Below, in pieces: positions 26,235 to 36,200 of a DNA stretch of 64,000 nucleotides; within the stretch, counting starts at the first letter, position 1; each line of letters begins with the position of its first letter. Source of the stretch: Acidobacteriaceae bacterium (GTDB taxonomy: Bacteria > Acidobacteriota > Terriglobia > Bryobacterales > Bryobacteraceae); NCBI GenBank assembly GCA_019240475.1, contig JAFAYI010000024.1, positions 1 to 64,000 on the forward strand, in the 5' to 3' direction. A program made the translations under genes and the position numbers. The notes under the pieces are model-generated. The model did no database searches. It worked only from the letters and a program-made list of their open reading frames with translations, and had not been told where the DNA came from.

Positions 26235-27623
26235 TTACAATTGTTCTTCCACCAGGAACTGCTCGAATTTTCCATCCGGCGTCAAGTAGATGTTCAGCAG
26301 CACGCTGTTCTTCTCAAAGTGCGCCCGGTAACTCATGTGCGTCATTCCACCACGCTGCGAATCTCCCAGGCGAGTGAGCCACTGCAGCTCGCCGAGCGGC
26401 GCGAGCGAGTTTCGATAGTCGCTCAAAGCGGTTTCGCTGAAATAGGAGTTCGCATTCGCTGTGAATAGTGACCGATCGATCCGTCCCGTTTGCAAGCCTT
26501 CCAACACGGCGCGCGCTTGCCGGTCCTGCTGCTCGGCGGCTGCGTCCGGCGGGTCCACCAGCAGCGCTCGAATCTCCTGCGAAAGCGGCCCGATCAAATT
26601 GACGCCGTCTTCGTTCGACAACACCACGGTCGCGGCTTTCTTCTCCGGAAGCACGCCGTTGGCGGCCAGAAATCCCGAAACCTCCCCGCTGTGCGAGATT
26701 AACGGAGTGCCGCGGAAGTCGGAGATGCTGAGCCCCAACGCATAGTGCGCGGGCCTGCCGTTTTTGAGCTTCATCTCTGTTGTGAACTCCTCGTATGATT
26801 TCGCGGACAAGATTTTCTTGTCCAGGAAATTGACGTCCCACTTAGCCAGATCTTCCGCCGTCATGCACAACTCGCCGGCCGCGAAGTACCAGCCGGCGGC
26901 CTCGCGGCCCACCTGGCGCGGTGGTCCCAGCGCATACCGCGTATACGCGGTCGCGTCCTCGGGATTATGCGCTTCGCAGTCACCCGCCGAGGCCATGCCG
27001 AGCGGCTTGAAGAAATGTTCTCCGAGGAACGCCAATAGTTCCTGTCCGGAGACCTTCTCCAGAATCTTGCCCGCCAGAACAAAATTCGTGTTGCTGTATT
27101 GCCACTGCGTTCCCGGATCGAAATTCAACGGCTTCTTCGCCCAGCGGTCCAGAATCTGTTCCGGCGTGATCTCGTGCGTCCACTCGGGAATCAGATAATC
27201 CTGCGGCGCATAGTCTTCATACCCGGAAGTGTGCGAGAGCAGCTCTCGAATCGTCACTTCTCCGGAGCGCGTCAGGTCCGGATAGTACTTAGAAACCTTA
27301 TCGTCGAGCGAAACCTTTTCCTGCTCCTGCTCTAGCAACAGAGCGGCGGCCGTGAATTGCTTGCTGATAGAGCCGACCGCATAGCGCGTGCCCGTCGTAG
27401 CCATGCGGTCTTTCGCGATATCGGCTTTCCCAAACGCCCGTGCATAAATTACGCGCCCCTGCTGTACAACCGCCACGGACACGCTGGGCGCGCCGGCCGC
27501 CGCTAGGGCGCCGCTGATCCTTCGATTTAGCTCGGCCTTCAGGGATGGCGCGGTCTGCGCCCAGGCGCTCACCACCCCGGCACAAATCAGCGCTGACAGG
27601 CTGCACCAGATCGGCTTTTCCAT
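26235..27623 (-). CDS. Secreted serine hydrolase, beta-lactamase class C/ PBP-like family
   Basis: A 462-residue protein with a signal peptide ending near AWA-QT. It has the class C-type active site: SxxK as SISKQF near residue 83, YSN as QYSNTNF, and HSGEVSG in place of KTG. The last part (about 360-462) is an extra beta-rich domain common in acidobacterial members of this family. Such proteins are esterases, peptidases or D-amino-acid hydrolases; there is no evidence for antibiotic resistance. Confidence 0.88.
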   Translation of the reverse strand: MEKPIWCSLSALICAGVVSAWAQTAPSLKAELNRRISGALAAAGAPSVSVAVVQQGRVIYARAFGKADIAKDRMATTGTRYAVGSISKQFTAAALLLEQEQEKVSLDDKVSKYYPDLTRSGEVTIRELLSHTSGYEDYAPQDYLIPEWTHEITPEQILDRWAKKPLNFDPGTQWQYSNTNFVLAGKILEKVSGQELLAFLGEHFFKPLGMASAGDCEAHNPEDATAYTRYALGPPRQVGREAAGWYFAAGELCMTAEDLAKWDVNFLDKKILSAKSYEEFTTEMKLKNGRPAHYALGLSISDFRGTPLISHSGEVSGFLAANGVLPEKKAATVVLSNEDGVNLIGPLSQEIRALLVDPPDAAAEQQDRQARAVLEGLQTGRIDRSLFTANANSYFSETALSDYRNSLAPLGELQWLTRLGDSQRGGMTHMSYRAHFEKNSVLLNIYLTPDGKFEQFLVEEQL

Positions 27624-27736
27624 AAGCCGTTAGCGTATCGCAGCCCTCCGCTGCCTCGGATCCCGGCGGTTCATAAGTCGCCGCGAGTAATTTGACTAGG
27701 TAATTTGCCTCAGGCGGGATGAGTCCTCTCTTACGG

Positions 27737-27815
27737 AACTGCTCCCTCGTAACTTTCAGTCGATGGGGAGCGGAGTTACCCAAGTTAGTTAGCGAAGCTA
27801 AAAGGAGCTGAAAGT
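27737..27815 (+). promoter_or_regulatory. Leader hairpin whose loop can pair with the start region of the Ser/Gly repeat gene
   Basis: AACTGCTCCC (27737-27746) pairs with GGGAGC plus AGTT (27766-27771, 27774-27777), leaving a 2-base bulge and a 19-base loop. The loop sequence ACTTTCAG (27752-27759) is perfectly complementary to CTGAAAGT (27808-27815), which lies between the AAAGGAG ribosome binding site and ATG 27816. A kissing or pseudoknot interaction could block translation. It matches no riboswitch class I know. Confidence 0.4.
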
Positions 27816-28193
27816 ATGAAGAAGACTCTCTACTCACTCATCCTGGCTGCAGTTTCCATCCCGCTCATGGCGTTCGGGCTGCCGCAATCGGGCGGCAGCG
27901 CGGGGAGCGCCGGAAGCGCCGGTCAGTCCGGAAGCGCGGGAAGCGCAGGTCAATCGGGCAGCGCGGGTCAATCGGGCAGTGCAGGTCAATCGGGCAGCGG
28001 TCAATCGGGCAGTGCCGGCCAGTCCGGTGGTCAATCCGGCTCGATGGGTCAAACCGGCAGCACCGGTAGTTCAGGTTCGGGCCACCGGCACAACCGAAAG
28101 CGCAGCACGGGCACGGGGGATACCAGCGGCACCGGTAGCGGTACTGCCAACACGGCCACGGGCGCAGGCTCGACGGCCACGTCTCCCCGGTAA
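27816..28193 (+). CDS. Secreted Ser/Gly/Gln tandem-repeat protein
   Basis: A 125-residue protein. The signal peptide (MKKTLYSLILAAVSIPLMAFG) is followed by about ten variations of GSAGQS (residues 25-80), then a basic HRHNRKR patch and a Thr/Gly/Ala-rich tail. A strong AAAGGAG ribosome binding site lies 8 bases before ATG. The product is likely disordered and secreted; many acidobacteria and myxobacteria have similar low-complexity exported proteins, but no function is known. A good terminator follows at 28217. Confidence 0.75.
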   Translation: MKKTLYSLILAAVSIPLMAFGLPQSGGSAGSAGSAGQSGSAGSAGQSGSAGQSGSAGQSGSGQSGSAGQSGGQSGSMGQTGSTGSSGSGHRHNRKRSTGTGDTSGTGSGTANTATGAGSTATSPR

Positions 28194-28216
28194 ACAAATC
28201 GCCGTCGTTTCAAGCG

Positions 28217-28248
28217 AAAGGGCCGCTCTTCACAAGGACGGCCCTTTT
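28217..28248. terminator. Rho-independent terminator, probably bidirectional
   Basis: AAAGGGCCG (28217-28225) pairs with CGGCCCTTT (28239-28247), a nine-base stem with a 13-base loop and T-run 28245-28248. It lies between the convergent repeat-protein gene and the small membrane gene at 28270; the A-run on the 5' arm gives a T-run on the opposite strand. Confidence 0.85.
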
Positions 28249-28269
28249 CCTTACGCAGTCGCCGATCGC

Positions 28270-28440
28270 CTAAACCGACCGCCGGCCACGCACAAAATGA
28301 ATGATCAGGAAGATGATCGCGAGCACGATCAACACGTGGACAAATCCCACCGTCACGTGAAATGCGAGCCACGCCACCAGCCATCCAAACAGGAACACAA
28401 AAAACAACACCAGGAAAATGAAATCCGCTATCAATCGCAT
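28270..28440 (-). CDS. Small hydrophobic membrane protein (lmo0937/DUF5670-like)
   Basis: A 56-residue protein. Two membrane segments (about 3-28 and 30-49) are separated by an AFHVTVGFVHVL stretch, and the protein ends in a basic HFVRGRRSV tail. This matches the architecture of the lmo0937/DUF5670 family of stress-associated small membrane proteins. The ribosome binding site GAGGAGAG is six bases before the ATG at 28440. Confidence 0.75.
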   Translation of the reverse strand: MRLIADFIFLVLFFVFLFGWLVAWLAFHVTVGFVHVLIVLAIIFLIIHFVRGRRSV

Positions 28441-28512
28441 CGATTCTCTCCTCGTTCGGCGAACTTAGTCTTACCCTGAGAGTTGGATGCGTTCCATGCG
28501 GACTGATTACGT

Positions 28513-30117
28513 CTAGAGCCGCCGAAGCAGTACCACCGTGAAGTCGTCGTGAAAGGAAGGCTGGGCGCACCACTCCCGCACATGCTGCGCAAGCGCATTG
28601 ACCGTATCCGCGCAAGGTTCTGTGCTTCGAGACTCCAGAAACTCAGCCAGACCGCTCTCGCCGAACTCTTCTCCGTTCGATCGCCGCGCTTCCGTCACTC
28701 CGTCGCTGTAAAGAGCCAACAAGTCTCCTGAGGCGAGCGCCGTCTCGCACGGCTCATAGGTAATCGACTCCTGGATTCCAAGAACCAGGCCTCCGTCCCG
28801 CAACTGCTCGGTTCCGCCATTCGAACGAATTATGATGGGATAGTTGTGCCCGGCGTTGCAATACTCCACGCGGCCCGTATGCGGATCCAATAACGCGTAC
28901 AGAAAAGTGATGAACCGGCCAGGCGGACAGCGCTCGGCAAGCGATCGATTGAGAATCGTCACAGCGTAGGCCGGCTCAGGGCATGTCTCGCACAGCATCT
29001 GCACTCGCGCTTGGAGACTGGACATCATGATGGCCGCCGGCAAGCCTTTTCCCGCGACATCCCCGACCACCACGCCAAGCCGGCCGTCTTTGTAAGTCAG
29101 AAAGTCGTAGTAATCGCCGCCGACTGCCTGGCACGGCAGATTGTACCCGGCCACGTCGTAGCCGGAGCACGCCGGGGCTTCCGACGGCAGAAGGCTTTGC
29201 TGGATCTCGCTCGCCTGCGCCAGTTCGATCTGCATCAGCTTTTCCGCTTGCTCCACCTCCGCAAGGCGCGCGTGCTCAATGCGAATCGCCGCTACGTTCG
29301 CCATGACCGTGAGCAAGTCCAGATCGTCTTGCGAAAACGGCCGGATCACTGCGCCGTTGTCGACATAAATCAAGCCGATCACCTGCTCTCGCGTCTGCAG
29401 CGGGGCCGCCATCATGCTGCGCACCCGGTGAAGCAGGATGCTTTTCTGCTCGCGCAATGCCGAATCTAGCTGCGCGTCCGTCACCATGAGCGAGCATTTC
29501 TCCCGCAGCACTCTGTCTCGCACCGCTGTGCTGACCGTGAACCCTTCCCCTTTACTCGCTCGCAGGGTCAAGCCGCTTTTCTCGAGCGTGAGGATTACGC
29601 CTCGTTCGGCCTGCACCGCCGAAAGCGCCAGGTTGAGAATGACCGAGAACACTTCTTCGAGAGGGCGATGGCTAGCCAGTTCCTGCCCGGCTCGAATCAG
29701 CGCCTTGGTCTGGGGACCCGCCTCGCTGGTTTTGCGAAGAACATTGTCCAGACTTGTCACGACGGTGGCTTCGCGCCTTGTTTGGTCGCGCGCGTCCGGC
29801 ACAAACGTGATGACTTCTTCGGCAGCGGGCTTCTCCTGCACTTCGATCGTCAGGTTTCCCGCATACAACCGATCTCCGGAGCGAAGCCGCTTCGGCTCTC
29901 GCAAAGCTTTCGCGTTCAACATGGTTCCATTGCGGCTTTCGCAGTCCCGCACAAACCAAGCGCCCGCTCTCCGCTCGAAACGCAGGTGATACCGCGATAG
30001 CCACGGGTCGTCCGGATACGCCAGGTCGTTATCGGCCGAACGCCCCAGAGAAATAGCGTCCTGCTTCAATTCGACTGTTTTCGAATCGCCTTCAGGCTGC
30101 GAGATCAGTAGCTCCAT
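28513..30117 (-). CDS. FHA-GAF-PP2C/SpoIIE serine phosphatase
   Basis: A 534-residue soluble signalling protein. The N-terminal FHA domain (about 1-98) has LGRSADNDLAYPDDPWLSRYHLRF and SRNGTMLN, for binding phosphothreonine. A GAF domain follows (about 150-300), then a coiled linker and a PP2C-type SpoIIE/RsbU phosphatase (about 320-534) with AVGGDYYDF, GDVAGKGLPAAIMM, YSDGVTEA and HDDFTVV, holding the metal Asp residues. Such proteins tie kinase output or small-ligand sensing to anti-sigma partner switching. No kinase or anti-sigma gene is adjacent. Confidence 0.93.
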   Translation of the reverse strand: MELLISQPEGDSKTVELKQDAISLGRSADNDLAYPDDPWLSRYHLRFERRAGAWFVRDCESRNGTMLNAKALREPKRLRSGDRLYAGNLTIEVQEKPAAEEVITFVPDARDQTRREATVVTSLDNVLRKTSEAGPQTKALIRAGQELASHRPLEEVFSVILNLALSAVQAERGVILTLEKSGLTLRASKGEGFTVSTAVRDRVLREKCSLMVTDAQLDSALREQKSILLHRVRSMMAAPLQTREQVIGLIYVDNGAVIRPFSQDDLDLLTVMANVAAIRIEHARLAEVEQAEKLMQIELAQASEIQQSLLPSEAPACSGYDVAGYNLPCQAVGGDYYDFLTYKDGRLGVVVGDVAGKGLPAAIMMSSLQARVQMLCETCPEPAYAVTILNRSLAERCPPGRFITFLYALLDPHTGRVEYCNAGHNYPIIIRSNGGTEQLRDGGLVLGIQESITYEPCETALASGDLLALYSDGVTEARRSNGEEFGESGLAEFLESRSTEPCADTVNALAQHVREWCAQPSFHDDFTVVLLRRL

Positions 30118-30150
30118 CGCGATGCATTTACGCTATCACCAACTCCGCCC

Positions 30151-31476
30151 CTAGGCTTCGGCGTGGTTGGTTAGCGGTTCTGCTCGCGCCACCGCGTCGG
30201 TGGCCGCGCTCCCGGTAATCAGGCGCGCTCCGCGATTAAACGTCAGGTAGAGAAATGCCCACTGCACAAACACCACGATCCGGCTCTGAAACTCCACTAT
30301 GTACATCAGGTGGATAAAGACCCAAACGAGCCATGCCAACAGTCCTGAAAGATGCAGCCCGAAGATATCGGCGACCGCGGCGGCCCGGCCGATGACCGCT
30401 ATGTCTCCTTTATTGAAATAGCGAAACGGCTTCACGTGGCGATTGCCGCCGATCCGTTTCACGATCGCCTTTGCCGCGTACGCTCCGCCTTGCATGGCCA
30501 CCTGCGCGACTCCCGGGAGCGCTTTACCCTGCCCGTCCAGACGGAGCGCCAGGTCGCCAACCACAAAAATCTCGGGATGGTTCGGGATCGTCAATTCTTC
30601 GCTCACCGTGATACGGCCGGTCTTGTCTGTCTCGGCGTTCGTGCGCGTGGCCAATCGGCGCCCGAAATCCGAAGCGGCGACGCCCGCGGCCCAAATGACC
30701 GTGTGAGACGCAATGTGCGCCGTTCCCGAATGGGTCTTCAGCGTCACTCCGTTACCATCCACGCACGTCACCATCACTCCCGTTCGGACGCGCGCGCCAA
30801 GTTTCAACAAAGAGCGCTCCGCCTTGTGCGACAGATCCTCGGGATAGCTGGCCAAGGGCCGCTGTCCTCCGTCCACCACGATAATCCGAGCATCTTGCGG
30901 GCGAATGGAACGAAAATCGTGCTTCAGCGTCTCGTTCGCAATTTCACCTAGAGCCCCGGCGAGTTCCACTCCGGTCGCCCCGCCGCCAACGATCACGAAC
31001 GTCAACCACGCGGTCCGCTCCGCCGGATCGGCGGTGCGCTCGGCAACTTCGAACGCCAATAGAATTTTGTGCCGGATCTGCGTGGCTTCCTCCACGCTCT
31101 TGAGGCTGGGGGCCCACTCGCGCCATTCGTCATGCCCGAAATATGCGCTCTGCGAACCTGTCGCGACAATCAGCGAATCGTAATCGATGGTTCCTCCGTC
31201 TTTGAGCAGAACGCGCTTCGACCCGGGATCGATGTCCACTGCTTCCCCCAGCAGCACGCGCGTGTTCTTCTGCTTGCGCAACACCGATCGCAAGGGCGCA
31301 GCCACTTCGCCCGGGGACAAAGATCCAGTCGCGACTTGATAAAGCAGCGGCTGGAATAAATGAAAGTTCCTCCGGTCCAGGATGGTTACGTCCACAGGCT
31401 CGCCGCGTAGCGCCTGCGCCGCATACAATCCGCCAAATCCGCCGCCCAGAATGAGAACTCGATGCTTTTCCGCCAT
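30151..31476 (-). CDS. Type II NADH dehydrogenase / FAD-dependent pyridine nucleotide oxidoreductase
   Basis: A 441-residue flavoprotein, probably a non-proton-pumping NADH:quinone oxidoreductase at the inner membrane. The FAD motif LILGGGFGGLYAA (9-21) and the NAD motif VIVGGGATGVELAGAL (about 160) are both clear, as is EIFVVGDLA. The C-terminus has a hydrophobic LSGLLAWLVWVFIHLMYI segment typical of Ndh-like membrane attachment. The start ATG 31476 removes an unrelated N-terminal extension. It is 29 bases downstream of the amidase. Confidence 0.92.
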   Translation of the reverse strand: MAEKHRVLILGGGFGGLYAAQALRGEPVDVTILDRRNFHLFQPLLYQVATGSLSPGEVAAPLRSVLRKQKNTRVLLGEAVDIDPGSKRVLLKDGGTIDYDSLIVATGSQSAYFGHDEWREWAPSLKSVEEATQIRHKILLAFEVAERTADPAERTAWLTFVIVGGGATGVELAGALGEIANETLKHDFRSIRPQDARIIVVDGGQRPLASYPEDLSHKAERSLLKLGARVRTGVMVTCVDGNGVTLKTHSGTAHIASHTVIWAAGVAASDFGRRLATRTNAETDKTGRITVSEELTIPNHPEIFVVGDLALRLDGQGKALPGVAQVAMQGGAYAAKAIVKRIGGNRHVKPFRYFNKGDIAVIGRAAAVADIFGLHLSGLLAWLVWVFIHLMYIVEFQSRIVVFVQWAFLYLTFNRGARLITGSAATDAVARAEPLTNHAEA

Positions 31477-31505
31477 CACTAGTAGGATGCGGTGAATACG
31501 CGGCT

Positions 31506-33143
31506 TTACGCGTAGAAAATTACACCGGGTGAAAAGCCGGGCTTCTGCCGGGCCCGCCGCGCTTGTTCGAAGGCATAGGCGTACTTGATCAACTTCGGTT
31601 CGGTCCATGCCGCGCCGAAGAACGAAATCCCCAGCGGCAGTCCGAACTTGAAGCCTGCAGGCACCGTGATGTGCGGGTACCCGGATACCGCTGGCGGCGA
31701 CGCGCATCCGCTGTCGGTGCGGTCCCCTGCCACCCAGTCGGTCAGCCAAGCCGGTCCCGCCGTGGGCCCCACAATCGCGTCTACTTTGTGCTTGGCGATC
31801 GCTCCGTCGATTCCTTCCTTCCGCGTCAGACGATGATTCGCCGCAAGCGCTTCTTTGTACGCCTTCTCCGTCAGCGGCCCTTTTTCTTGCGCCTGCTCGA
31901 ACAACTCCTGTTCGAAATACGGCATCTCTTGCGCCCTATGGGCGCGGTTGAAAGCGATGCAATCGGCGAGCGACCGCACGGCCGCGCCACGCGCCTGCAG
32001 GTAAGCGTTCAAATCCGCTTTGAACTCGTACAGCAGCACCTGGGTCTCCGTATCGCGCCAGGTTTCGAAATTGGACAGATCCGCCGGATCCACGATCTCG
32101 GCGCCCGCGTTTCGCATCAGCGCGATGCATTCCTCCATAACCGCGGTCACGGCGGGACCGATGTTGAAATATTGCCGCGCTATTCCGATCCGCGCGCCGC
32201 GCAACCCGTTTGGGTCGAGGAACCGAGTGTAATCGGGTTGCGACTTTGCAGCGGCCGCCTGCGTCGCGGCGTCTCTCGCATCCACGCCCGCCATCGCGCC
32301 CAGCAGCAGAGCCGCATCGCGCACTGTTCTCGCCATCGGCCCCGCCGTGTCCTGGCTGTGTGCGATGGGAACGATTCCCGACCGGCCGATCAATCCGAGC
32401 GTGGGCTTGATGCCTACAATTCCGCACATCGACGATGGGCAAACCACCGACCCATCCGTCTCCGATCCCACCGCCAGCGCGCACAGATTTGCGGCGACCG
32501 CGGCCGCAGACCCTGAGCTCGATCCGCAGGGATTGCGGTCGAGCGCATATGGATTTTTCGTCTGCCCGCCGCGCCCGCTCCACCCGCTGGTGGAATGCGT
32601 CGAGCGGAAGTTCGCCCATTCGCTCAAATTCGTCTTGCCCAGGATCACCGCGCCCGCCGACCGCAAGCGCTCCGCCACCCACGCATCGCGCGCCGCCGGC
32701 TTCCCTGCCAACGCGAGCGAGCCCGCCGTGGTCTGCATCCTGTCTCCGGTTTCGATGTTGTCTTTGAGCAGCACCGGAATTCCGTGCAAGGGCCCGCGCG
32801 GCCCTTTCGCCTTGTACTCTTCGTCTAACGAGCGCGCAATCGCCAGCGCATCCGGATTGGTTTCGATTACCGAGCGCAGCAGTGGCCCGCGCCTGTCCAC
32901 TTCCTCAATGCGTTCCAGATATAGCTGCGCAATGCGTTCGGCGCTGAGAGCCCCTTGCTTCATTCCGGCCGCCAGGTCCGCCACCGTCAGCTCATCGAGT
33001 TCGAAGCCGGGTGGCGACACGCCCGGCGCGCGCCGCGCATCCGCGGGGCTGGGCTCCTGTAGCTCGGGCTTGGGCTCCTGCGCGCGAACTGCGAGCGAAG
33101 CCGCGAAGGCGCTTGCGCTTGTAAAGAACTTCCGTCGGTCCAT
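31506..33143 (-). CDS. Secreted amidase-signature family amidase
   Basis: A 545-residue amidase with an export signal of twin-arginine type (MDRRKFFTSASAFAASLAVRA). The amidase signature is intact: catalytic Lys in LLKDNIE near residue 127, the Ser-cisSer-Lys region GSSSGSAAAVAANLCALAVGSETDGSVVCPSSMCG, and the later IGRSGIVPIAHSQDTAGPMARTVRDAALLL. Substrate is not evident; many secreted members act on peptides or amide drugs. It ends 62 bases from the dnaE2 stop on the same strand. Confidence 0.92.
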   Translation of the reverse strand: MDRRKFFTSASAFAASLAVRAQEPKPELQEPSPADARRAPGVSPPGFELDELTVADLAAGMKQGALSAERIAQLYLERIEEVDRRGPLLRSVIETNPDALAIARSLDEEYKAKGPRGPLHGIPVLLKDNIETGDRMQTTAGSLALAGKPAARDAWVAERLRSAGAVILGKTNLSEWANFRSTHSTSGWSGRGGQTKNPYALDRNPCGSSSGSAAAVAANLCALAVGSETDGSVVCPSSMCGIVGIKPTLGLIGRSGIVPIAHSQDTAGPMARTVRDAALLLGAMAGVDARDAATQAAAAKSQPDYTRFLDPNGLRGARIGIARQYFNIGPAVTAVMEECIALMRNAGAEIVDPADLSNFETWRDTETQVLLYEFKADLNAYLQARGAAVRSLADCIAFNRAHRAQEMPYFEQELFEQAQEKGPLTEKAYKEALAANHRLTRKEGIDGAIAKHKVDAIVGPTAGPAWLTDWVAGDRTDSGCASPPAVSGYPHITVPAGFKFGLPLGISFFGAAWTEPKLIKYAYAFEQARRARQKPGFSPGVIFYA

Positions 33144-33204
33144 TGAAAACCGCTTTCAATTTACAATGGCTGCCGCGAACCGCGCGCCGGCCTTTCGCCA
33201 GGCG

Positions 33205-36200
33205 CTAGTGAAAATCGTGCGACCGCATCACCGCGGCGTCTCGAAAACTCAGCTCCTCAATCTCGCCCGCCTTCACCGAAATCACTCCCGTAATACTCTG
33301 CAGCACGCCCTTTACCAGCACATATGGGGACGTTGTGCAGACCTTTCGCCGCCTGTCGAAAAGATCCGGCTGCACAATGATGTTGACAATCCCGGTCTCA
33401 TCCTCCAGGCTCATGAAGACAAATCCTTTCGCAGTCCCCGGACGCTGCCGCGTAATTACGCATCCCGCCACGCTTAATATCATGCCGTTGCGCTGGGCCT
33501 TGGCGGTTGCCGCATCCATCACGCCTCGTTTACGCATGCGCTCGCGGTAATAGCTCATGGGGTGCTTGCCGATCGTCAGTCCGCTATTGTCGAAATCCGC
33601 GTATGTGCGCTGCCCCGGCGTCATGGGCGCGAGCGGCGCCGGCTCGCCCTCGTCCGCCGTGCTCTCAAACAATTCCCCCACGGGCCGAAGCGCCAATTGA
33701 GCTTGCCACAAAGCCCCCCGCCTGTGCCGGTCCGCCTTCTCTTTCGGCAGCGCATTCAGAGCGCCCAACTCGGACAGCACCGCTATTTCGTCCTTATGCA
33801 ATTCCGGCACGCGCAGGATTAAGTCGCGCATCGAATCGAACGGCCTGCTCTTGCGCTCCCGCTCTATTTTTTGCGCGGTGGCGCCGCTCAATCCACGCAC
33901 ATAATTCAACCCCAGCCGCACATACGCCGCCTTGCCGTCCGTCTCTACCGTGCATTTGTAATCCGACCGCAAGACATCCACCGGGCGAAAACGCTGCCCA
34001 TGCCGCTGCGCGTCTTTCACCAGCGTCGCCGGAGCATAAAATCCCATCGGCTGATTGTTCAGCATCGCGGTGGTGAATGCGGCCAGGTGATGGCATTTCA
34101 AATACGCGCTTGCATACGCAATCAGCGCGAAGCTCGCCGCATGCGATTCCGGAAACCCATATAGCGCGAACGATGTAATCGCCTGCGCGATCCGCTCTTG
34201 CGTCTCGCCCGTAATGCCCTTCCGGTCCATGCCCGCGCGCAGCTTGACCTCCACTTCTTTCATGCGTTTTTCAGACCGCTTGAACCCGAATGCGCGCCGC
34301 AATTCTTCCGCCTGGCCGCCGGTGAACCCCGCCGCGATCATCGCAATCTTGATCAACTGCTCCTGAAACAACGGCACGCCGAGCGTTCTCTTCAACACCG
34401 GCTCTAGCGATGGATGCAAACACGCCGGCGCCTCCAATCCTTGCCTCCGCTTCAAATAGGGATGCAGCATCTGGCCCACGATCGGTCCCGGCCGGATGAT
34501 CGCCACCTGCACCACGATGTCGTAAAACTTTACCGGCTTCATGCGCGGCAAGCACGACATCTGCGCCCGGCTTTCCACCTGAAAAAGCCCGATGGTGTCC
34601 GCCTTCTGCAAGCATTGGTACACATCCGGATCGTCCTGCGGCAGATGCGCCAGGTCGATTTCCTTGCTCTCCTTATCGCGCACGATCGCGATCGTGTCTT
34701 CGAGCACCGCCATCATTCCCAACCCCAGCAGGTCTACCTTGATAATTCCCAGGTCCGCGCAATCGTCTTTGTCCCACTGCACAACCACGCGTCCCGGCAT
34801 GGCCGCCGGCTCTAGCGGAACAATCGAATCGAGCTGCCCCTGGCACACCACCATGCCGCCCGAATGCTGCCCCAAATGCCGCGGCAATTCCAGAATTTCA
34901 TTCGTCAGCGTGTAAAACTTCCGCGTGCGCGGATCGCGCAAATTGAATCCCTGCTCCGCAAACCTGCGCTCCAGCGAGTCCTTCGAGTCTTTCCATTCAA
35001 ACGGATTGATCTGCGCCGCCAGCCGCCCTATCTCCTGCTCATCGAAGCCCAGCACTTTACCGACATCGCGCACCGCCGACCGCCCGCGATACGTAATCAC
35101 GTTCGCCGTCATCGCCGCGCCCAATTGCCCGTGGCGTTCATATACATATTGAATGGCGCGTTCCCGCTGATCTCCGCTCGGCAGGTCGAGATCGATGTCC
35201 GGCATCTCGCCGCGCTCTTCCGAAAGAAAACGTTCGAAGAGCAGCTCCATGCCCACCGGATCCACGGCCGTAATTCCCAGCGCATAGCAAACCGCGCTAT
35301 TGGCCGCCGAACCTCGCCCCTGCACTAAAATATTTTTCCTGCGGCAGAAATCGACAATGTCCCAAACAATCAGGAAGTAACCTTCAAGCTTCAGCTTCTC
35401 TATCAACGCCAGCTCGCGCTCCACCTGATTTTGCGCCGCCGCGTAATACGGCTGATACCGCCGCCGCGCGCCCGCATCCGCCAGTTGCCGCAGATACGAC
35501 ATCTCCGTCTCCCCCTTCGGCGCCGGATACCGCGGGAATTCATATCCCAGGTTCGTCAGCGTAAAATCGAGGCGCGCCGCCAGCTCGCGCGTATTCGCGA
35601 CCGCCTCCGGATAATCGGAAAACAACGCGCGCATTTCGGCCGGCGTCTTCATGTACCGCTCGGAGTTGAAATTCAGAAGTCTTCCCGCCTCGGCGATGGT
35701 TTTCTTATGACGCAGGCACGTCAGCACATCCTGCAACTCCCGCCGCTCCGCCGTCGTCTGCGTGACGCCGTTAGTCGCAAGCAGAGGCAGCTTCTTCCTG
35801 CTCGCCAGATCTATAAGCTTCTGATTCCGCGCCTCCTGCTCGCGCCGGTAATGCCGCTGCAATTCTACAAAAACATTTCCCGCGCCAAACGTTCGAACCA
35901 GCCGGTCCAGCCGCTCGCCCGCTTTCGCGGCATCGGCCAGCGGCCCCTCGTCTCCCCCCGTGAGGCAGACTAAACCTTCCGCGAATTCAGCGAAATCGCC
36001 CTCGGTTGCATATGGATTTTCCGTTTTGCCCCTGCGGCCGGCGCCAGCGTGCGCCTCTCCTTGCGACCCATCGTGAGGCCGGAACTTTGTGCGCGTGAGG
36101 AGCCGGCATAGGTTCTGGTATCCTCGGCGACTCTCTGCCAGCAGCGTATAACGGCAGTTCTCCTGGCTGTTTACCTCCGCCCCAATCAACGCGCGAATGC

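Noticed and set aside
26235..27623. Beta-lactamase-type gene as an antibiotic resistance determinant
   Set aside because: The motif set (SxxK, YSN, HSG) is shared by secreted esterases and D-peptidases, and the extra C-terminal domain is typical of those; there is no evidence for drug hydrolysis.
27735..27764. An ECF sigma factor promoter (GGAAC element)
   Set aside because: GGAAC is present at 27735, but no CGTC- or CGTT-like -10 element occurs at the required 16-17 base spacing; the same bases fit the hairpin better.
27890..28060. Short regular repeats resembling a CRISPR array
   Set aside because: The units are about 18 bases, in frame, without unique spacers, and encode GSAGQS in a signal-peptide protein.
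31563..32516. A 317-residue plus-strand frame opposite the amidase
   Set aside because: The amidase on the minus strand carries its catalytic Lys-Ser-Ser motifs; the plus frame has none and is full of Arg.
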